In this document: positions 11,687 through 21,445 of the stretch, piece by piece
Layout: each line of letters starts with the position of its first letter
Position numbering within the stretch: the stretch's first letter is position 1
Assembly (NCBI GenBank): GCA_003665825.1
Contig: QPFY01000014.1
Span: 682,001 to 746,000, forward strand
Source: Microbotryum silenes-acaulis
Lineage: Eukaryota > Basidiomycota > Microbotryomycetes > Microbotryales > Microbotryaceae
DNA length: 64,000 nt
Direction: 5' to 3'
The notes under the pieces: model-generated
Told to the model about the DNA's origin: nothing
The model's input: only the letters and a program-made list of their open reading frames with translations
Database searches by the model: none
Position numbers and translations under genes: made by a program

Positions 11687-13931
11687 TAATGGGTAGTCGA
11701 GGTCGAGGCGCTCTTGGCGGTGGTGTCGTCCTCAAAGAGGGGGAGGGCGGGCAGGACATCGTCCTCGGGCTCGAGGTCGGACCATCGTTTTTCCTCAGCT
11801 ACCCCTTTTCCTTTCCCTCTGTCCACCTTCGTCACCTCGACCTGCATCGCCGTTGCCGCTGCCATCGACCTCGTCACCCTCCGCCCCTCTATTCCATCCT
11901 TCACCACGACGCGGCTCTTCCCTTTGATGATCACTCGCTTGGCGTCGGTCGGTTCGTCACTTGGGTCACTGAGGTCCGCCGCAGTCTGCGACCTCTTCAT
12001 CACCTGCTTCTTGAACTTCGCAGCGGTCCCCCTGATGTTGATGGAGCGTATCTCACCGTCCTCGTCCCACGTGGCAAAGTTGTGACGCACCAAAGGGGTT
12101 TCAGCGTTGAGCCTCCTCTCGATGCTTTGGTCCCGCTCAAGTCGTGCCTGCTCAACCCAGTTAGCTCTGATCCTGTCCCACTCCTCCCCCTCGCGTAGCG
12201 ACTTGGCGAGAGTTTCGGGTGACAGAGGTGGGGTTGGTTCGTGCGGCGTCGATTCGCGGGAAGCGGTGGCGGCGGTTGCTGTTGCGTCGCTGTCGTCGTC
12301 ATTGTCCAGCCTGTTCGTTTCCCCTAAGTCCGTCGCTTCCGCATTCTCCGCTTTCGTCGATCCCCTCGCCTCGTCCACATCTCCCACCTCCGTCGCCACC
12401 TCCTCTTCCTCCATCTCCGTCGCCACCTCTCCTTCCGTTTCACCTCTTTCATCCGCCATCACCTCATTCTCATCAATCACCTCTCCATCAGATCCGCTGC
12501 AGTCCTCCAAGACCGACTCGTCCTCGCTCTCAATTTTGATGACCTCCGTTTTCGCGGCCGCCTCCGATTCCATCTCCGAGTCCTCCGAGTCCTCCGAGTC
12601 CTCGTCATCCGCCTTATCACCAGCGTCTTCCTCCCCCGATTCCTCCGGCCCCTGTTCGCCCTGGCCAGTTACCTCTTCCTCCTGTCCCTCCTCGACCTCG
12701 AGCCCGGCGAAGTGATTCTGTGATGCGATCCTGTTAACAACCGGCACAGGAATGGGGACCTCGGCCTCCACAATTTTGGTGTCGTTGGTGATGGTGTTCT
12801 TGTTGCTGTTGCTGTTGCTGTTGCTTGTGAGCCTCCTTTCGCTTCCTCTCCTGATCCAATCCGCAGGTTCCCACGTGACCCACAAAGTGGCACCTACCGC
12901 AAGCCGCCTCCTTCTCATAATCATGGCGAAGGGCGGTAACCGGGCTGCCTCGAGTGGGAAGGTCAATCCTGGAAGGTAGAATCTCCTTCAAGGTCGTGTT
13001 GGGGCGTTGGAATAGGGAGTCGTCATCGAAGTGTAGGAAAGCGGAGTAGTCTCCGGCAACGTGGGCGAAGGCCGAGGCGTTGTCCACGCTGATAACGCGC
13101 AGAACCTGCACAAGTTGGCATGAATGTCCCTTGCCTGACAGGTCTTGCACTATTGATTGGAACGATTTGATGATGGCATCCATGGAGGGCATTCCTTGAA
13201 CACCGACGTTGATTCGAAGCTCGACCATGTTATGGTGGAACCTGTGAGACTTCGCGAAGCGGGCCTTCGCCGATCGCCAAGTGAGAGCGGGGGGCGTCGT
13301 GAGCGCCGCGTCACGTGCCTCGCCGGTGACGAACCCAACCGTAACACGATGGTGAGCCGCCCCATTACGCAGAATTGATGAATGTTGTACGCCTAAGATC
13401 TGTGGTTGATAGGCCGCAAGATGGTCCGGCAGAGGAACTCCAGGCTCAAAGCAGATAGGAGAGATCGGCGATAGCAGCCTCGTGCGCAGGCTACGAGATC
13501 GATCTTATCGGCATGAGTCGCTCGCGAGGCGCTCTGGTGAGACAGAGTCACTTCAAGGGCGTAATCAAAAAAATTCTCGACAGACCGGTTCGCGTTCAAG
13601 GCCGAAAATTTCAGCGATGTGGCGGTGGCGACGGGGTAGAGTTCGGCGAAGTAGATGGCCTGGACCCAACGATCCATGCGGTTTCCGGGTACAGCACCCA
13701 TGGCTTGTAATAGGCTGCCCAGAGCCTTGGCACGCTGTTGTTGTTGTTGCTGTTGTTCAGGTGTTTGAGTCGCCATCTGACTCGCAGCGGCGGCATAGTT
13801 GGGTGCGGCGGTCGCCGGGCCCGTGACTTGCGTCTTCTTCGAGCTTATCGGGATCTGGTCGCGGGGTGGCTGGACGCTGGTGGCGGTGCCGGCGGTGCCG
13901 GCAGTGGGGACCCAGGGTCTCCTGTAGACAT
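11686..13931 (-). pseudogene. LINE B2 ORF1 (gag-like), left copy, frameshifted
   Basis: This is homologous throughout to the 759-aa B1 ORF1. Three frame changes are visible: in the Pro/Ala-rich start (about 13872-13896), a one-base loss at about 13487 (B1 has CTGCGTCACG, here CTGCGCACG), and an altered CAA/CAG repeat at about 12824. The zinc-knuckle segment [14 protein letters not shown] and the acidic Glu/Asp-rich C-terminal half remain readable in separate frames. It ends in the same TAATG overlap with ORF2 as B1. It cannot yield a full ORF1 protein. Confidence 0.85.
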
Positions 13932-13987
13932 CTTGTCGGTGTATCACTTGTTAACTCGAGTATCGAAGACTGCGGTAGGGCGATTTC

Positions 13988-14111
13988 GAAGTGAAGTGAA
14001 GTGAAGTGAAGTGAAGTGAAGTGAAGTGAAGTGAAGTGAAGTGAAGTGAAGTGAAGTGAAGTGAAGTGAAGTAAAGTAAAGTGAAGTGAAGTAAAGTGAA
14101 GTGAAGTAAAG
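13988..14111. repeat. (ACTTC)n array at 5' end of LINE B2, left copy
   Basis: This is a pentamer array of about 124 bp (GAAGT on the plus strand) with a few GTAAA variants at the far end. It lies between the A-rich tail of LINE A and the leader of LINE B2. The right copy is about 60 bp (12 units) longer. Confidence 0.95.
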
Positions 14112-15089
14112 TGTGTGTTTTTTTTGTTTTTTTTTGTTTGACTGGGGCTCATAAATTGCTATCCTTCGGGTTGGCTGGGACCGCTACAAAAAGAGCTAAA
14201 GGAGGTTATAAAGCAACGACGGCGAGCAGTTGGGTGAAAGTCAAACCCCTGCGCGCAAAGAGCGCTGCGCAGATCAAAGCCCGCCGAGCACCTAACGCGG
14301 ACTCCAACGGGCGGTGAGTACTGCTGCCGCTTCACGTCCCAAGAGCGGGAGCGAAGATACTCGAAAACCAGGCAAGAGCGCCTAGAGAAAGAAGGGGGAG
14401 AGTATACAGAAAGTCACGACTGGGGATAGAGAGAACCAGGAATACTAAGACAGAGAGGAGGGGAACACACCCGAGGGGCCAAGGGAGGGGGTCGAAGCCG
14501 GAGGTAGAGGTCCCCAGGGACTAACAGGCCGCAGCCAAGCCCCAGCTACTCGTCACCCCGACAGCGCCTGATGCCCTCCCTTGGCTGAGTCTCGAGTGCT
14601 GGCTGTTGAGCCGTCGGGGCCGAGCGAACAACGATCCAATACAACGAAACGGGCCTCGCCTTGACGCGAGGATATTGACCAAGAACGAGCGACCTTTCTT
14701 CCCGAGCCATGCCGTAGATCTTGACCAACGCGAACGAAAGAACCATTCGACGGAATCCAACACACGGCTTAGGAGTAAAAGGAGAAGTGGCTGAAGCGTA
14801 GTCAACAACTGAGCAACAGGAACGAGAAGAGGAAGGGAAGGGAAAAGGGGGGGAAAGGAGAGGGGAGAACTTCACAAAGCCTCCAACGCAAAGACGATCG
14901 ACCGGGCTTGCCGATCCATCCAAGAACGAAGACCGCTACTGCGCAAAGTAGAGAGAGAAAGAGAGGTGCGCAGCCTTCCACTGCGCAACAAGTTTCAAGA
15001 CAGTCAGGTTCTGAAAGAAAAGTCGACCTCCGAAAAAGAAGGGAGGAAAGGAGGGGAGGAAAATAGGAAGGAAGGACTTAACTCGGTCA
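14112..15089 (-). other. LINE A 3' UTR, left copy
   Basis: There is no gene here. It holds polypyrimidine tracts on the element strand, then an A-rich tail interrupted by C that abuts the ACTTC array. Several short open frames overlap but none resembles a protein. Confidence 0.6.
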
Positions 15090-18000
15090 TCACACCTCCC
15101 AATCTCGAGCCCCAGGCACAAAGCCCGCTCGAGAGAGAAAATCTCGCTCGAACGCTCTGAGTGCACTGGGCAGCGAGGGAGGGGCCACGACCTTGTCCAG
15201 CTCGAACCGCTGATGAACGCGCCAGCGGAGCAGGTGCAGCCGCTGGAAGCCGATCGCGCAAGCCAGCCGAACCCACATCCATTTCGAGGTCGTTCTCCCA
15301 CGACCCCGCAAAAGGGGGAGCCCCATAGTCAGCTGCTCCGGCGTGAACGTCGACGGATCGACGTCGGTATCCTCGATGCCGAGCTTGTCGAACAGAATGC
15401 GAAGCACCCCGCCCCAGAAGCTGGTCGAGTACGCGCACTCGAAAAGGTAGTGCGACACCGTCTCGATGACCGCTGCATCGTTGCCGCAGAATAGACACGT
15501 CGGCGAAGAGGCATGACCCTGAGTATGCTGCCTCTTGCGCGTCGGCGTCACGTCGTACATGAGCCGCCAGTGGGTGTCCTGCTCCACAGCAGACGCGAAC
15601 CGGTCATGAAGCCATCTACAGAAGCGCTTCCTATCGCTCTGAGAAGTCCCATCAGGGAAACGCTTGACACGATCCTCCCTCCCTGGGAACCGAACCACGT
15701 TCACAAGCCGACGAAGCTTGCGAATAGTGAACGGTCGGGTGAGCCCAAAGAAGTTGAAGCACCGGGGACGGGGAGCCTCCTTGAGAGGTATCCGAGCAGG
15801 TCGCAACGCGGTCTTGGGCAGCAACGCTTTCGCCTTGAGCAACTGACCCACGCGCGACCACACGTGCTCGTGCTGTAGGGCGGGTTCCTTAGAGTGCTGC
15901 CAGAACCCGCGTCGATGACCAACCAGAGCCCATCCCTTCCCTTCGTCCCTCCAGTACAGGTCCGCGATCTGCGCAAACTTCGCCACTGCGTCCGCATCGT
16001 CATATGCGTGCTTGGCACCTTCAGCATAGAGTGAAGGGAGGCGAGGCGGAAGCGAAAGCAATTCGGGAAGCGTGAGGAGTTCGGACTTGACGGTTGGAAC
16101 TGTGACCCTGGCCGCTGCAACGACTGCCCCCCAACGCGTCGAGTCGCGATACAGCTTCTCGACCCGAGCCGTGCTGCTGAAGAACCCCCACGGACTGAAA
16201 TCGCGGGTCGCAGCGACGAGGGACCTCCAGCTCTCGCGAGCTAGGGGCGCCCAGATCGCCTCGTCCGAGCCCGCCACAGCATCCCAAAATCGAAGCGCCA
16301 CCGAATGAACGATGTCGCCGATCGAAATCAAGCCCAAGCCACCGTCCTCCCGAGCCTGGAACACGAAATCGCGAGCGACGGTATTTCGCCCTGCTCCTCC
16401 CCAGACAAAATCCGTAAGTGCCGTCTCCGCCGCCTTAATGAACCATTGAGGCGGTATGTCGAAGGACAGCACGTGGAGGACCGTCGAGATGATGTGAGCG
16501 TTGGCATAGAAGACCTTCCCACTCGGCGAAAGTGTCCGGTCTCCAGCGGCGCGGGTCTTGGCCTTGATCCTGTCAAGAACATGGGTCAAAAACAGTTTCG
16601 AGTCACCGTGGCGAAAGAAGGCATAGCCGCACCACTTGAAGCTCTCCCCCTCCTGCACCGTTGGCAGCGCCTGCGCAGTCTCGTCCCGAAGCCAGTTCGG
16701 TCCGAGTGGTAGCACCAGCGTCTTGTCCGTGTTGGTCTTCCCGTTGGTTGCCTCGTACCACGTCTGCGACAGCGTTTGCAGCTTCGACAATGCCGCCGGT
16801 GACTCCACCACCACCACAGCATCATCGGCAAACGCCAGATGCGTAAGCTGCGCACGCGGCCCTCCTGGCCACACCTTCTGCAGGTCGAGCGCGATCCCGC
16901 GCCGCACGAGGGCGTCGAGAAAGGGTTGGAACGTGATGTTCCAAACCGGGCACGAGAGGGGATCCCCCTGACCGAGACCACACAGCAACCGCACCAAGTC
17001 CGTGGGGAACCCATTGACAAGGTAGCGCACCCCCAGAGTCTCGGGATCGTAGAGAGCGCGCAGCAGCGAGATGAAACGCTCGCCGAACCCAAACGCCTCA
17101 AAGACCTCGAAGATCCAGGCGTGATCGACCCGATCGTACGCGCTCTGCTGATCCAAAGACAAGAGGGCGCCCTCGGGGAAAACTTCAGTGCCTAGCGACT
17201 TGAGTTTTTCGAGAAGGAGAGTGAGATGACTTCCCGCGTCCGCTGAACGTCTTGATGGCATGAAACCGTGTTGCGCCGGCGGCAAAAGCTCGCCAAGCAC
17301 CCCATTGAGTCGCGCCACCAAGACCTTGCTGAGGACCTTGTAGGTCGTCTCGCGCAATGTGATCGGTCGGTATGCCCCCAGTGATTTCAGATTGGCCCCC
17401 GGTTTATTCTTGGGCAAGAGCCGCACCAGCCCCTCTGCCAAGGACGCCGTCATTTTGCCGCCCTCCCAAATCGAGTTGAACAAGTCCAACAGCTTGGGAG
17501 CAAAGTAGGTTGGCAGCGCCTTGAAGAGCTCGTACGGAATGCCCGAGGGCCCCGGTGATCGCCCCGAATCCGTCTTCTTCAACGCCGCTTCAACCTCGAG
17601 GAGGGTGAAGGGCTCGTCAAGCGCCACTCTCGCTTGACGAGGCAGCCGACGACCGAACGTAGGGTCCGAGCGGTCGTCATCGTAGCATTTCGCTGCGCGA
17701 ATAGGGTCGAGCAGGGACCGACGTGCGTTCGTCGGGTCGCCACGAGCTGGGTCCGGCGTGAAGAGCGACTGCGCGTGCCGTGAAGCAATACCCAGCGCCT
17801 CCTGCATGTCAACGGTCTCGGTGCCATCCACATCCTCCAGCGAGACGATGCTCGTCTGGCGACTCCGGCGGTTGAGGCGCGTGCGAATGCTTGCCGATTG
17901 ACCTTCCCTCGAGTCGACTGACGGCACATGCGCACGGATGCGCAGCCACTGAGCCTCCTTTACCGCCAACTGGTCCAACCGCGACTTGGCAAGAGTATAC

Positions 18001-19091
18001 GCATCGCGCTCGGCCTCATTCATGTGCTCACCGCGTGCCTCCAAAGCCTCCATGACGGATCGGCTCTCGGCCCGCAGTCGGCGCATGTCGGCACGAGTCG
18101 AGCGGTATCGTGCATGGCCAGCGACTGCAACCGCCCGCAGAGCGGCGTCATAGACTTCGCCGAGCGGAGCGGTCCCCTCGAGCCTTTGATAGACCTCGTC
18201 GACGACCCCGGGAATCGATGCGACAAAGTCTTGATCGTCAAAGACCGTTGGGTTGAGCCTCGAAATGAAATCGCTCGTAGAGGGAAGAGAAAGGGGGGGT
18301 TCGGCATCAGCGTTCGATGTAGGCAAAGCGAAAGTTGCAACTACAGGTCTGTGGTCCGAACATGGCGCGTCGAAGAGCGTAGAAGCGCTCAACAACCGGT
18401 TCGCCCAACTGGATTGGACAAGAATATAGTCGATCCGCGACCACGAGCAAATCTTTCGCTCTTCCCCTCTACCACGGTAGTGAGGACGAGTGAATGCGGG
18501 GGTGCAAGGATGGACATGTCGGACCGTGTCGAGTGCCTTGAACGCGATCTTTGACAGCAAGGTCTGCCAGTGCGATACAGGAGTCCAAGCGCGATCGGTG
18601 ATGGACACTCGGTCGACCGATACATCCGGACAATCGTTGAGATCGCCGGCCAAGATCCGAAGAGTCTTGGGTCTCGGGGCGTTGAAGTGCAGAAGCCCGA
18701 AAAAGTCGCGACGATCGTCCTCCTGCACCGGCGCGTACATGTTGATGATCTCGACATCGAGCTCCTCAAGACGAAACACCGAGCGCAGAATCCGACCGTC
18801 GAAACGAGGAGCTCCTGCAAAGACGACCGGGGTGGAGGAAAGGAGATGGCCCGCCAAAGGTGAGCCATCGGGTATGAGGGTAAGGACATGAGGAGTGAAA
18901 CGAATACAAGCCCCTGGCCAAGCACTCTCGAAGCCTTCGCGCGAGGCGTTGTAGCTGAGGTGGTGCTCTTGCAGGAGGATGGCCGCAGGGGCCGGCCGAA
19001 GGGTTTTGAGATAACGGATGATTTTGACTTGATTGACTGCGTTCTTCATCGATCGGACGTTGAACGTCAACACGGTGAGGGACTCAATCAT
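15090..19091 (-). CDS. LINE A ORF2: APE endonuclease-reverse transcriptase
   Basis: The 1333-aa protein nicks target DNA and copies its own RNA there. The APE-type endonuclease occupies about residues 1-260: TFNVRSM, LLQEHH, AGDLNDCP, SRIDYILVQ and SDHRPVV supply the Asn, Glu, Asp, Asp and His positions of the family. The RT core spans about 500-800: [51 protein letters not shown] and the catalytic LAFADDAVVV. A C-terminal CX2CX11HX4C motif (CLFCGNDAAVIETVSHYLFEC) lies near 1235. I see no RNase H domain. The start ATG lies two bases after the ORF1 stop, so translation probably depends on reinitiation. All motifs are intact, so activity is possible. Confidence 0.9.
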   Translation of the reverse strand: MIESLTVLTFNVRSMKNAVNQVKIIRYLKTLRPAPAAILLQEHHLSYNASREGFESAWPGACIRFTPHVLTLIPDGSPLAGHLLSSTPVVFAGAPRFDGRILRSVFRLEELDVEIINMYAPVQEDDRRDFFGLLHFNAPRPKTLRILAGDLNDCPDVSVDRVSITDRAWTPVSHWQTLLSKIAFKALDTVRHVHPCTPAFTRPHYRGRGEERKICSWSRIDYILVQSSWANRLLSASTLFDAPCSDHRPVVATFALPTSNADAEPPLSLPSTSDFISRLNPTVFDDQDFVASIPGVVDEVYQRLEGTAPLGEVYDAALRAVAVAGHARYRSTRADMRRLRAESRSVMEALEARGEHMNEAERDAYTLAKSRLDQLAVKEAQWLRIRAHVPSVDSREGQSASIRTRLNRRSRQTSIVSLEDVDGTETVDMQEALGIASRHAQSLFTPDPARGDPTNARRSLLDPIRAAKCYDDDRSDPTFGRRLPRQARVALDEPFTLLEVEAALKKTDSGRSPGPSGIPYELFKALPTYFAPKLLDLFNSIWEGGKMTASLAEGLVRLLPKNKPGANLKSLGAYRPITLRETTYKVLSKVLVARLNGVLGELLPPAQHGFMPSRRSADAGSHLTLLLEKLKSLGTEVFPEGALLSLDQQSAYDRVDHAWIFEVFEAFGFGERFISLLRALYDPETLGVRYLVNGFPTDLVRLLCGLGQGDPLSCPVWNITFQPFLDALVRRGIALDLQKVWPGGPRAQLTHLAFADDAVVVVESPAALSKLQTLSQTWYEATNGKTNTDKTLVLPLGPNWLRDETAQALPTVQEGESFKWCGYAFFRHGDSKLFLTHVLDRIKAKTRAAGDRTLSPSGKVFYANAHIISTVLHVLSFDIPPQWFIKAAETALTDFVWGGAGRNTVARDFVFQAREDGGLGLISIGDIVHSVALRFWDAVAGSDEAIWAPLARESWRSLVAATRDFSPWGFFSSTARVEKLYRDSTRWGAVVAAARVTVPTVKSELLTLPELLSLPPRLPSLYAEGAKHAYDDADAVAKFAQIADLYWRDEGKGWALVGHRRGFWQHSKEPALQHEHVWSRVGQLLKAKALLPKTALRPARIPLKEAPRPRCFNFFGLTRPFTIRKLRRLVNVVRFPGREDRVKRFPDGTSQSDRKRFCRWLHDRFASAVEQDTHWRLMYDVTPTRKRQHTQGHASSPTCLFCGNDAAVIETVSHYLFECAYSTSFWGGVLRILFDKLGIEDTDVDPSTFTPEQLTMGLPLLRGRGRTTSKWMWVRLACAIGFQRLHLLRWRVHQRFELDKVVAPPSLPSALRAFERDFLSRAGFVPGARDWEV

Positions 19092-19093
19092 GA

Positions 19094-19912
19094 TTAAATC
19101 AGTTCAGCGCCGCCCCCCTCGAATTCGGTCACCTCGGACCTGTGACCCCCTGAACTGTTGCCCCCTGAGCCGTCACCCCCTGATGCACCGAGGATCATGG
19201 CGGATCCCGCCCGGGTGACACGTCGGTTGCCGGGTGCCGAGCTCGAACGAAGGCGTCGAGGACTCGTCGAGGCTATCGAGATTGTCGAGGTGGCCGATGA
19301 TCCCGACGTGCCACCGGACAACGGCGAAGCCGGAGCAGAAGCAGAAGGCGAAGGAGAGGTCGGGGTCGAAACGGGCGCCGCCGTCGTCGTCTGCGTCTCC
19401 TTTGTTGAGCCCATGGTCGCACGCGTTGACGTCTCTTCCCCAGTGTCGCCGCCCTCCGGTTCGGTCGAAGCGACCGACTCGTCGTCGCCGTCGCCGTCGT
19501 TCGCATCGTCCTTGTTGCCGGTCGCTGCACCTGCGGGGTTAGCACGAGGTCCCAGCTGGATCATGTTCGCGCCAGAGACGCGAGAGTTCAATGCGGCAGG
19601 CCCACCGTGCTTCCCATTCTTTCCAGCGACTCGGAAGCCGGTAGTCGAAGTCGAAGTCGAGGTCCCCGGAACAGGGGCGGCGGTGGCCGGAGTCGAAGCC
19701 GGCTTCCTGCAAGCGCCCCACTGGTGTCCGGCGCGATCGCACACCGCGCAGTAGTGCGTCTCGAATTCGTGTCGCAAGCCGTACTTGGCGCCCAGGATCT
19801 CGATCTCTTGTGGCAAGGCGGCGTTGAGCGCAGCCTTCTGCGTCTCGGTAGAGCCTTGGAAAAGATCAGCATGTAAGCGAAGGTACGCGCAGTGGAACCC
19901 GTCTTCGGTCAT
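19094..19912 (-). CDS. LINE A ORF1: CCHC zinc-knuckle RNA-binding protein
   Basis: The 272-aa frame starts at the first ATG after the leader A-run. A classic CX2CX4HX4C knuckle (CAVCDRAGHQWGAC) lies at about residues 55-68. A long Ser/Thr/Pro/Gly-rich tail with acidic patches follows. In LINEs such ORF1 products bind the element RNA. The frame stays open upstream to about 20146 through both 126-bp units, but no ATG-led start supports that extension, so I chose the ATG. It ends TAA, then TC, then the ORF2 ATG. Confidence 0.8.
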   Translation of the reverse strand: MTEDGFHCAYLRLHADLFQGSTETQKAALNAALPQEIEILGAKYGLRHEFETHYCAVCDRAGHQWGACRKPASTPATAAPVPGTSTSTSTTGFRVAGKNGKHGGPAALNSRVSGANMIQLGPRANPAGAATGNKDDANDGDGDDESVASTEPEGGDTGEETSTRATMGSTKETQTTTAAPVSTPTSPSPSASAPASPLSGGTSGSSATSTISIASTSPRRLRSSSAPGNRRVTRAGSAMILGASGGDGSGGNSSGGHRSEVTEFEGGGAELI

Positions 19913-19922
19913 GGCCGTGTTG

Positions 19923-20169
19923 TTTTTTTTTGTATGAAACTCATCGCTAATTTGCAAGACGAGAAAACCCCCTACGGAACTAAAGGAGATGCTGCCCAGT
20001 ATGCACGATGATGACCACAACCGCCGCTCGATGCGTTGTAACTGATTATTTTTTTTTGTATGAAACTCATCGCTAATTTGCAAGACGAGAAAACCCCCTA
20101 CGGAACTAAAGGAGATGCTGCCCAGTATGCACGATGATGACCACAACCGCCGCTCGATGCGTTGTAACT
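19923..20169. repeat. Two 126-bp direct repeats in LINE A leader, left copy
   Basis: On the element strand the unit starts AGTTACAACGCATCGAG and ends in CATACAAAAAAAAA. Two copies lie head to tail directly before ORF1. They may be 5' UTR monomers or a duplication made during insertion. Confidence 0.85.
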
Positions 20170-20246
20170 AGCAGAACAGACCAACCCGATACATCCGAGT
20201 TCAAGTCCCCCCCACCCACGGTTGCTCCCTCCCAGAGACGAATGAA

Positions 20247-21445
20247 AGGAAGATTGAAGATAATACACAAGGAATCGGGAAACGATGGAGGAATTGTTGG
20301 TGGTGGTACATGTGTTGTACAGGCGAATCCGATTATAGTTGTACAGTTGAACCTTCTTCGATCTTTTGACTTCAGACCCCCCCTGAGACCGCCCTACTCC
20401 TTGAAGCCCCTTAATTCTTTGACACGCGTCGAACAAGGCCTCCGATGGCACAAACATCCCGCTCAATCCGAATGATTCACGTGGTCCAAAGGGGGGATGT
20501 AACCCCCTGCGACCGCAGCAATCACCTACCCCTTGTACCCAACTGCGCTGGATCTGCACCGCGGATTCCAAACCCCTTTTCGGTTACCAAAGTCGGCCCC
20601 CCCCCCTCGCGACCGCACGACCCCAGATCACCCCCATTTCAATGACTGCAACTGCGAAACAGGCCTACTTCGCACAAAAACACACAATCCCGAGATTTCC
20701 GGGGAAAGTCACGGAGCATGTGACAGTCCATTGGACACGCCTCGGTCTGCAGCGCGGGCGGGTGGCCGACAACACCGGCGCGCGGCTGGAGACCAGAGGC
20801 GGGTATACCTTCCGCAGGGGCCTCGCTTCCCTGCGGCGTACTCCCAATCTCGGAACGCACACTCGAGTCCCGTTGTACGTGCAGGTGGTTCCCAATCACC
20901 GCAGATACTGGGGAAAGAAGGAGCATGAGGCCCACGACGGTGATGTCATTGTGTGGGACCTCGCTCGAGTGTGGATGTGTATGGCGGTTCGGTACCCGAG
21001 TCACCCGCCGCGCGGCCGCGACTCCGAGCGAGCAGCAAAGCAAGGAGAGGCGAGCCACGCAGGCAGTTTGTGCCGGCCTTGAACAGGAGATCACGGAGTC
21101 GCTCGACCGAAAGAGAAGACAGACCCGGCCCTTGAGAGGAGTGGAAAACTCACGGCGTAGTCCAGGAGAGGGCCAAGGGGATCCGCTTTCGCTGTGTGTC
21201 ATCGTGATGTGGCAGAAGCTCGAACCAAGGGCGACAATGCCCGCCGGCGCAAAGAACCCGAGGCTCCTGGGGAGTACGGAAGCCTATGAGGAGGAATGGC
21301 AAAAAGAGCGAGAGAAAACAGGTTCAGTATTCTGGCGTGTTTGGGAGACATTTTGGAGATTGAGAAAGAGGGAAAGGGGACTTGTGATTTTTATTTGGTT
21401 TTTGGTTTGTGGTTCTTGGCTGGGTAGGGAGGAGCGCCGTCTACT
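20247..21445. other. Non-coding stretch between LINE A and LINE C, left copy
   Basis: About 1.2 kb following the LINE C stop codon on the element strand, likely mostly the C 3' UTR plus spacer. It includes a C10 run near 20597 and several overlapping short open frames on both strands, none with recognisable motifs. Confidence 0.5.

Larger units (their letters stand above)
9632..13986 (-). mobile_element. LINE B2, left copy: decayed and lacking its 3' part
   Basis: This is a Tad1-like LINE closely related to B1. The leader begins next to the ACTTC array at 13988; ORF1 and ORF2 follow in the same order. B-type similarity stops near 9632, inside the RT segment where B1 has CGLGQGDP, so the polymerase FADD motif and C-terminus are missing. 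Only 11015-13986 belongs to the inverted repeat; 9632-11014 has no partner on the right. Losing the 3' end is unlike ordinary 5' truncation during LINE insertion and points to deletion or recombination. Confidence 0.8.
14112..20246 (-). mobile_element. LINE A, left copy, apparently full length
   Basis: A two-ORF LINE of about 6.1 kb. From its 5' side it has a leader with a duplicated 126-bp unit, ORF1 with a CCHC knuckle, TAA, two bases, then ORF2 with APE endonuclease and RT. A 3' UTR of about 1 kb follows, ending in an A-rich tail at about 14112-14141. Both ORFs are open. The clade call (Tad1-like) rests on fungal host, domain order and motifs. Its exact ends were not defined by target site duplications. 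Confidence 0.75.

Noticed and set aside
19913..20146. Extended LINE A ORF1 start at 20146
   Set aside because: The extension translates the two 126-bp leader repeats twice over and has no ATG start; the ATG at 19912 is preferred.
20150..20246. Functional tRNA gene opposite the LINE A leader
   Set aside because: A B-box-like TTCAAGT and pairing ends exist, but the T stem does not form and no A-box lies at a suitable distance.
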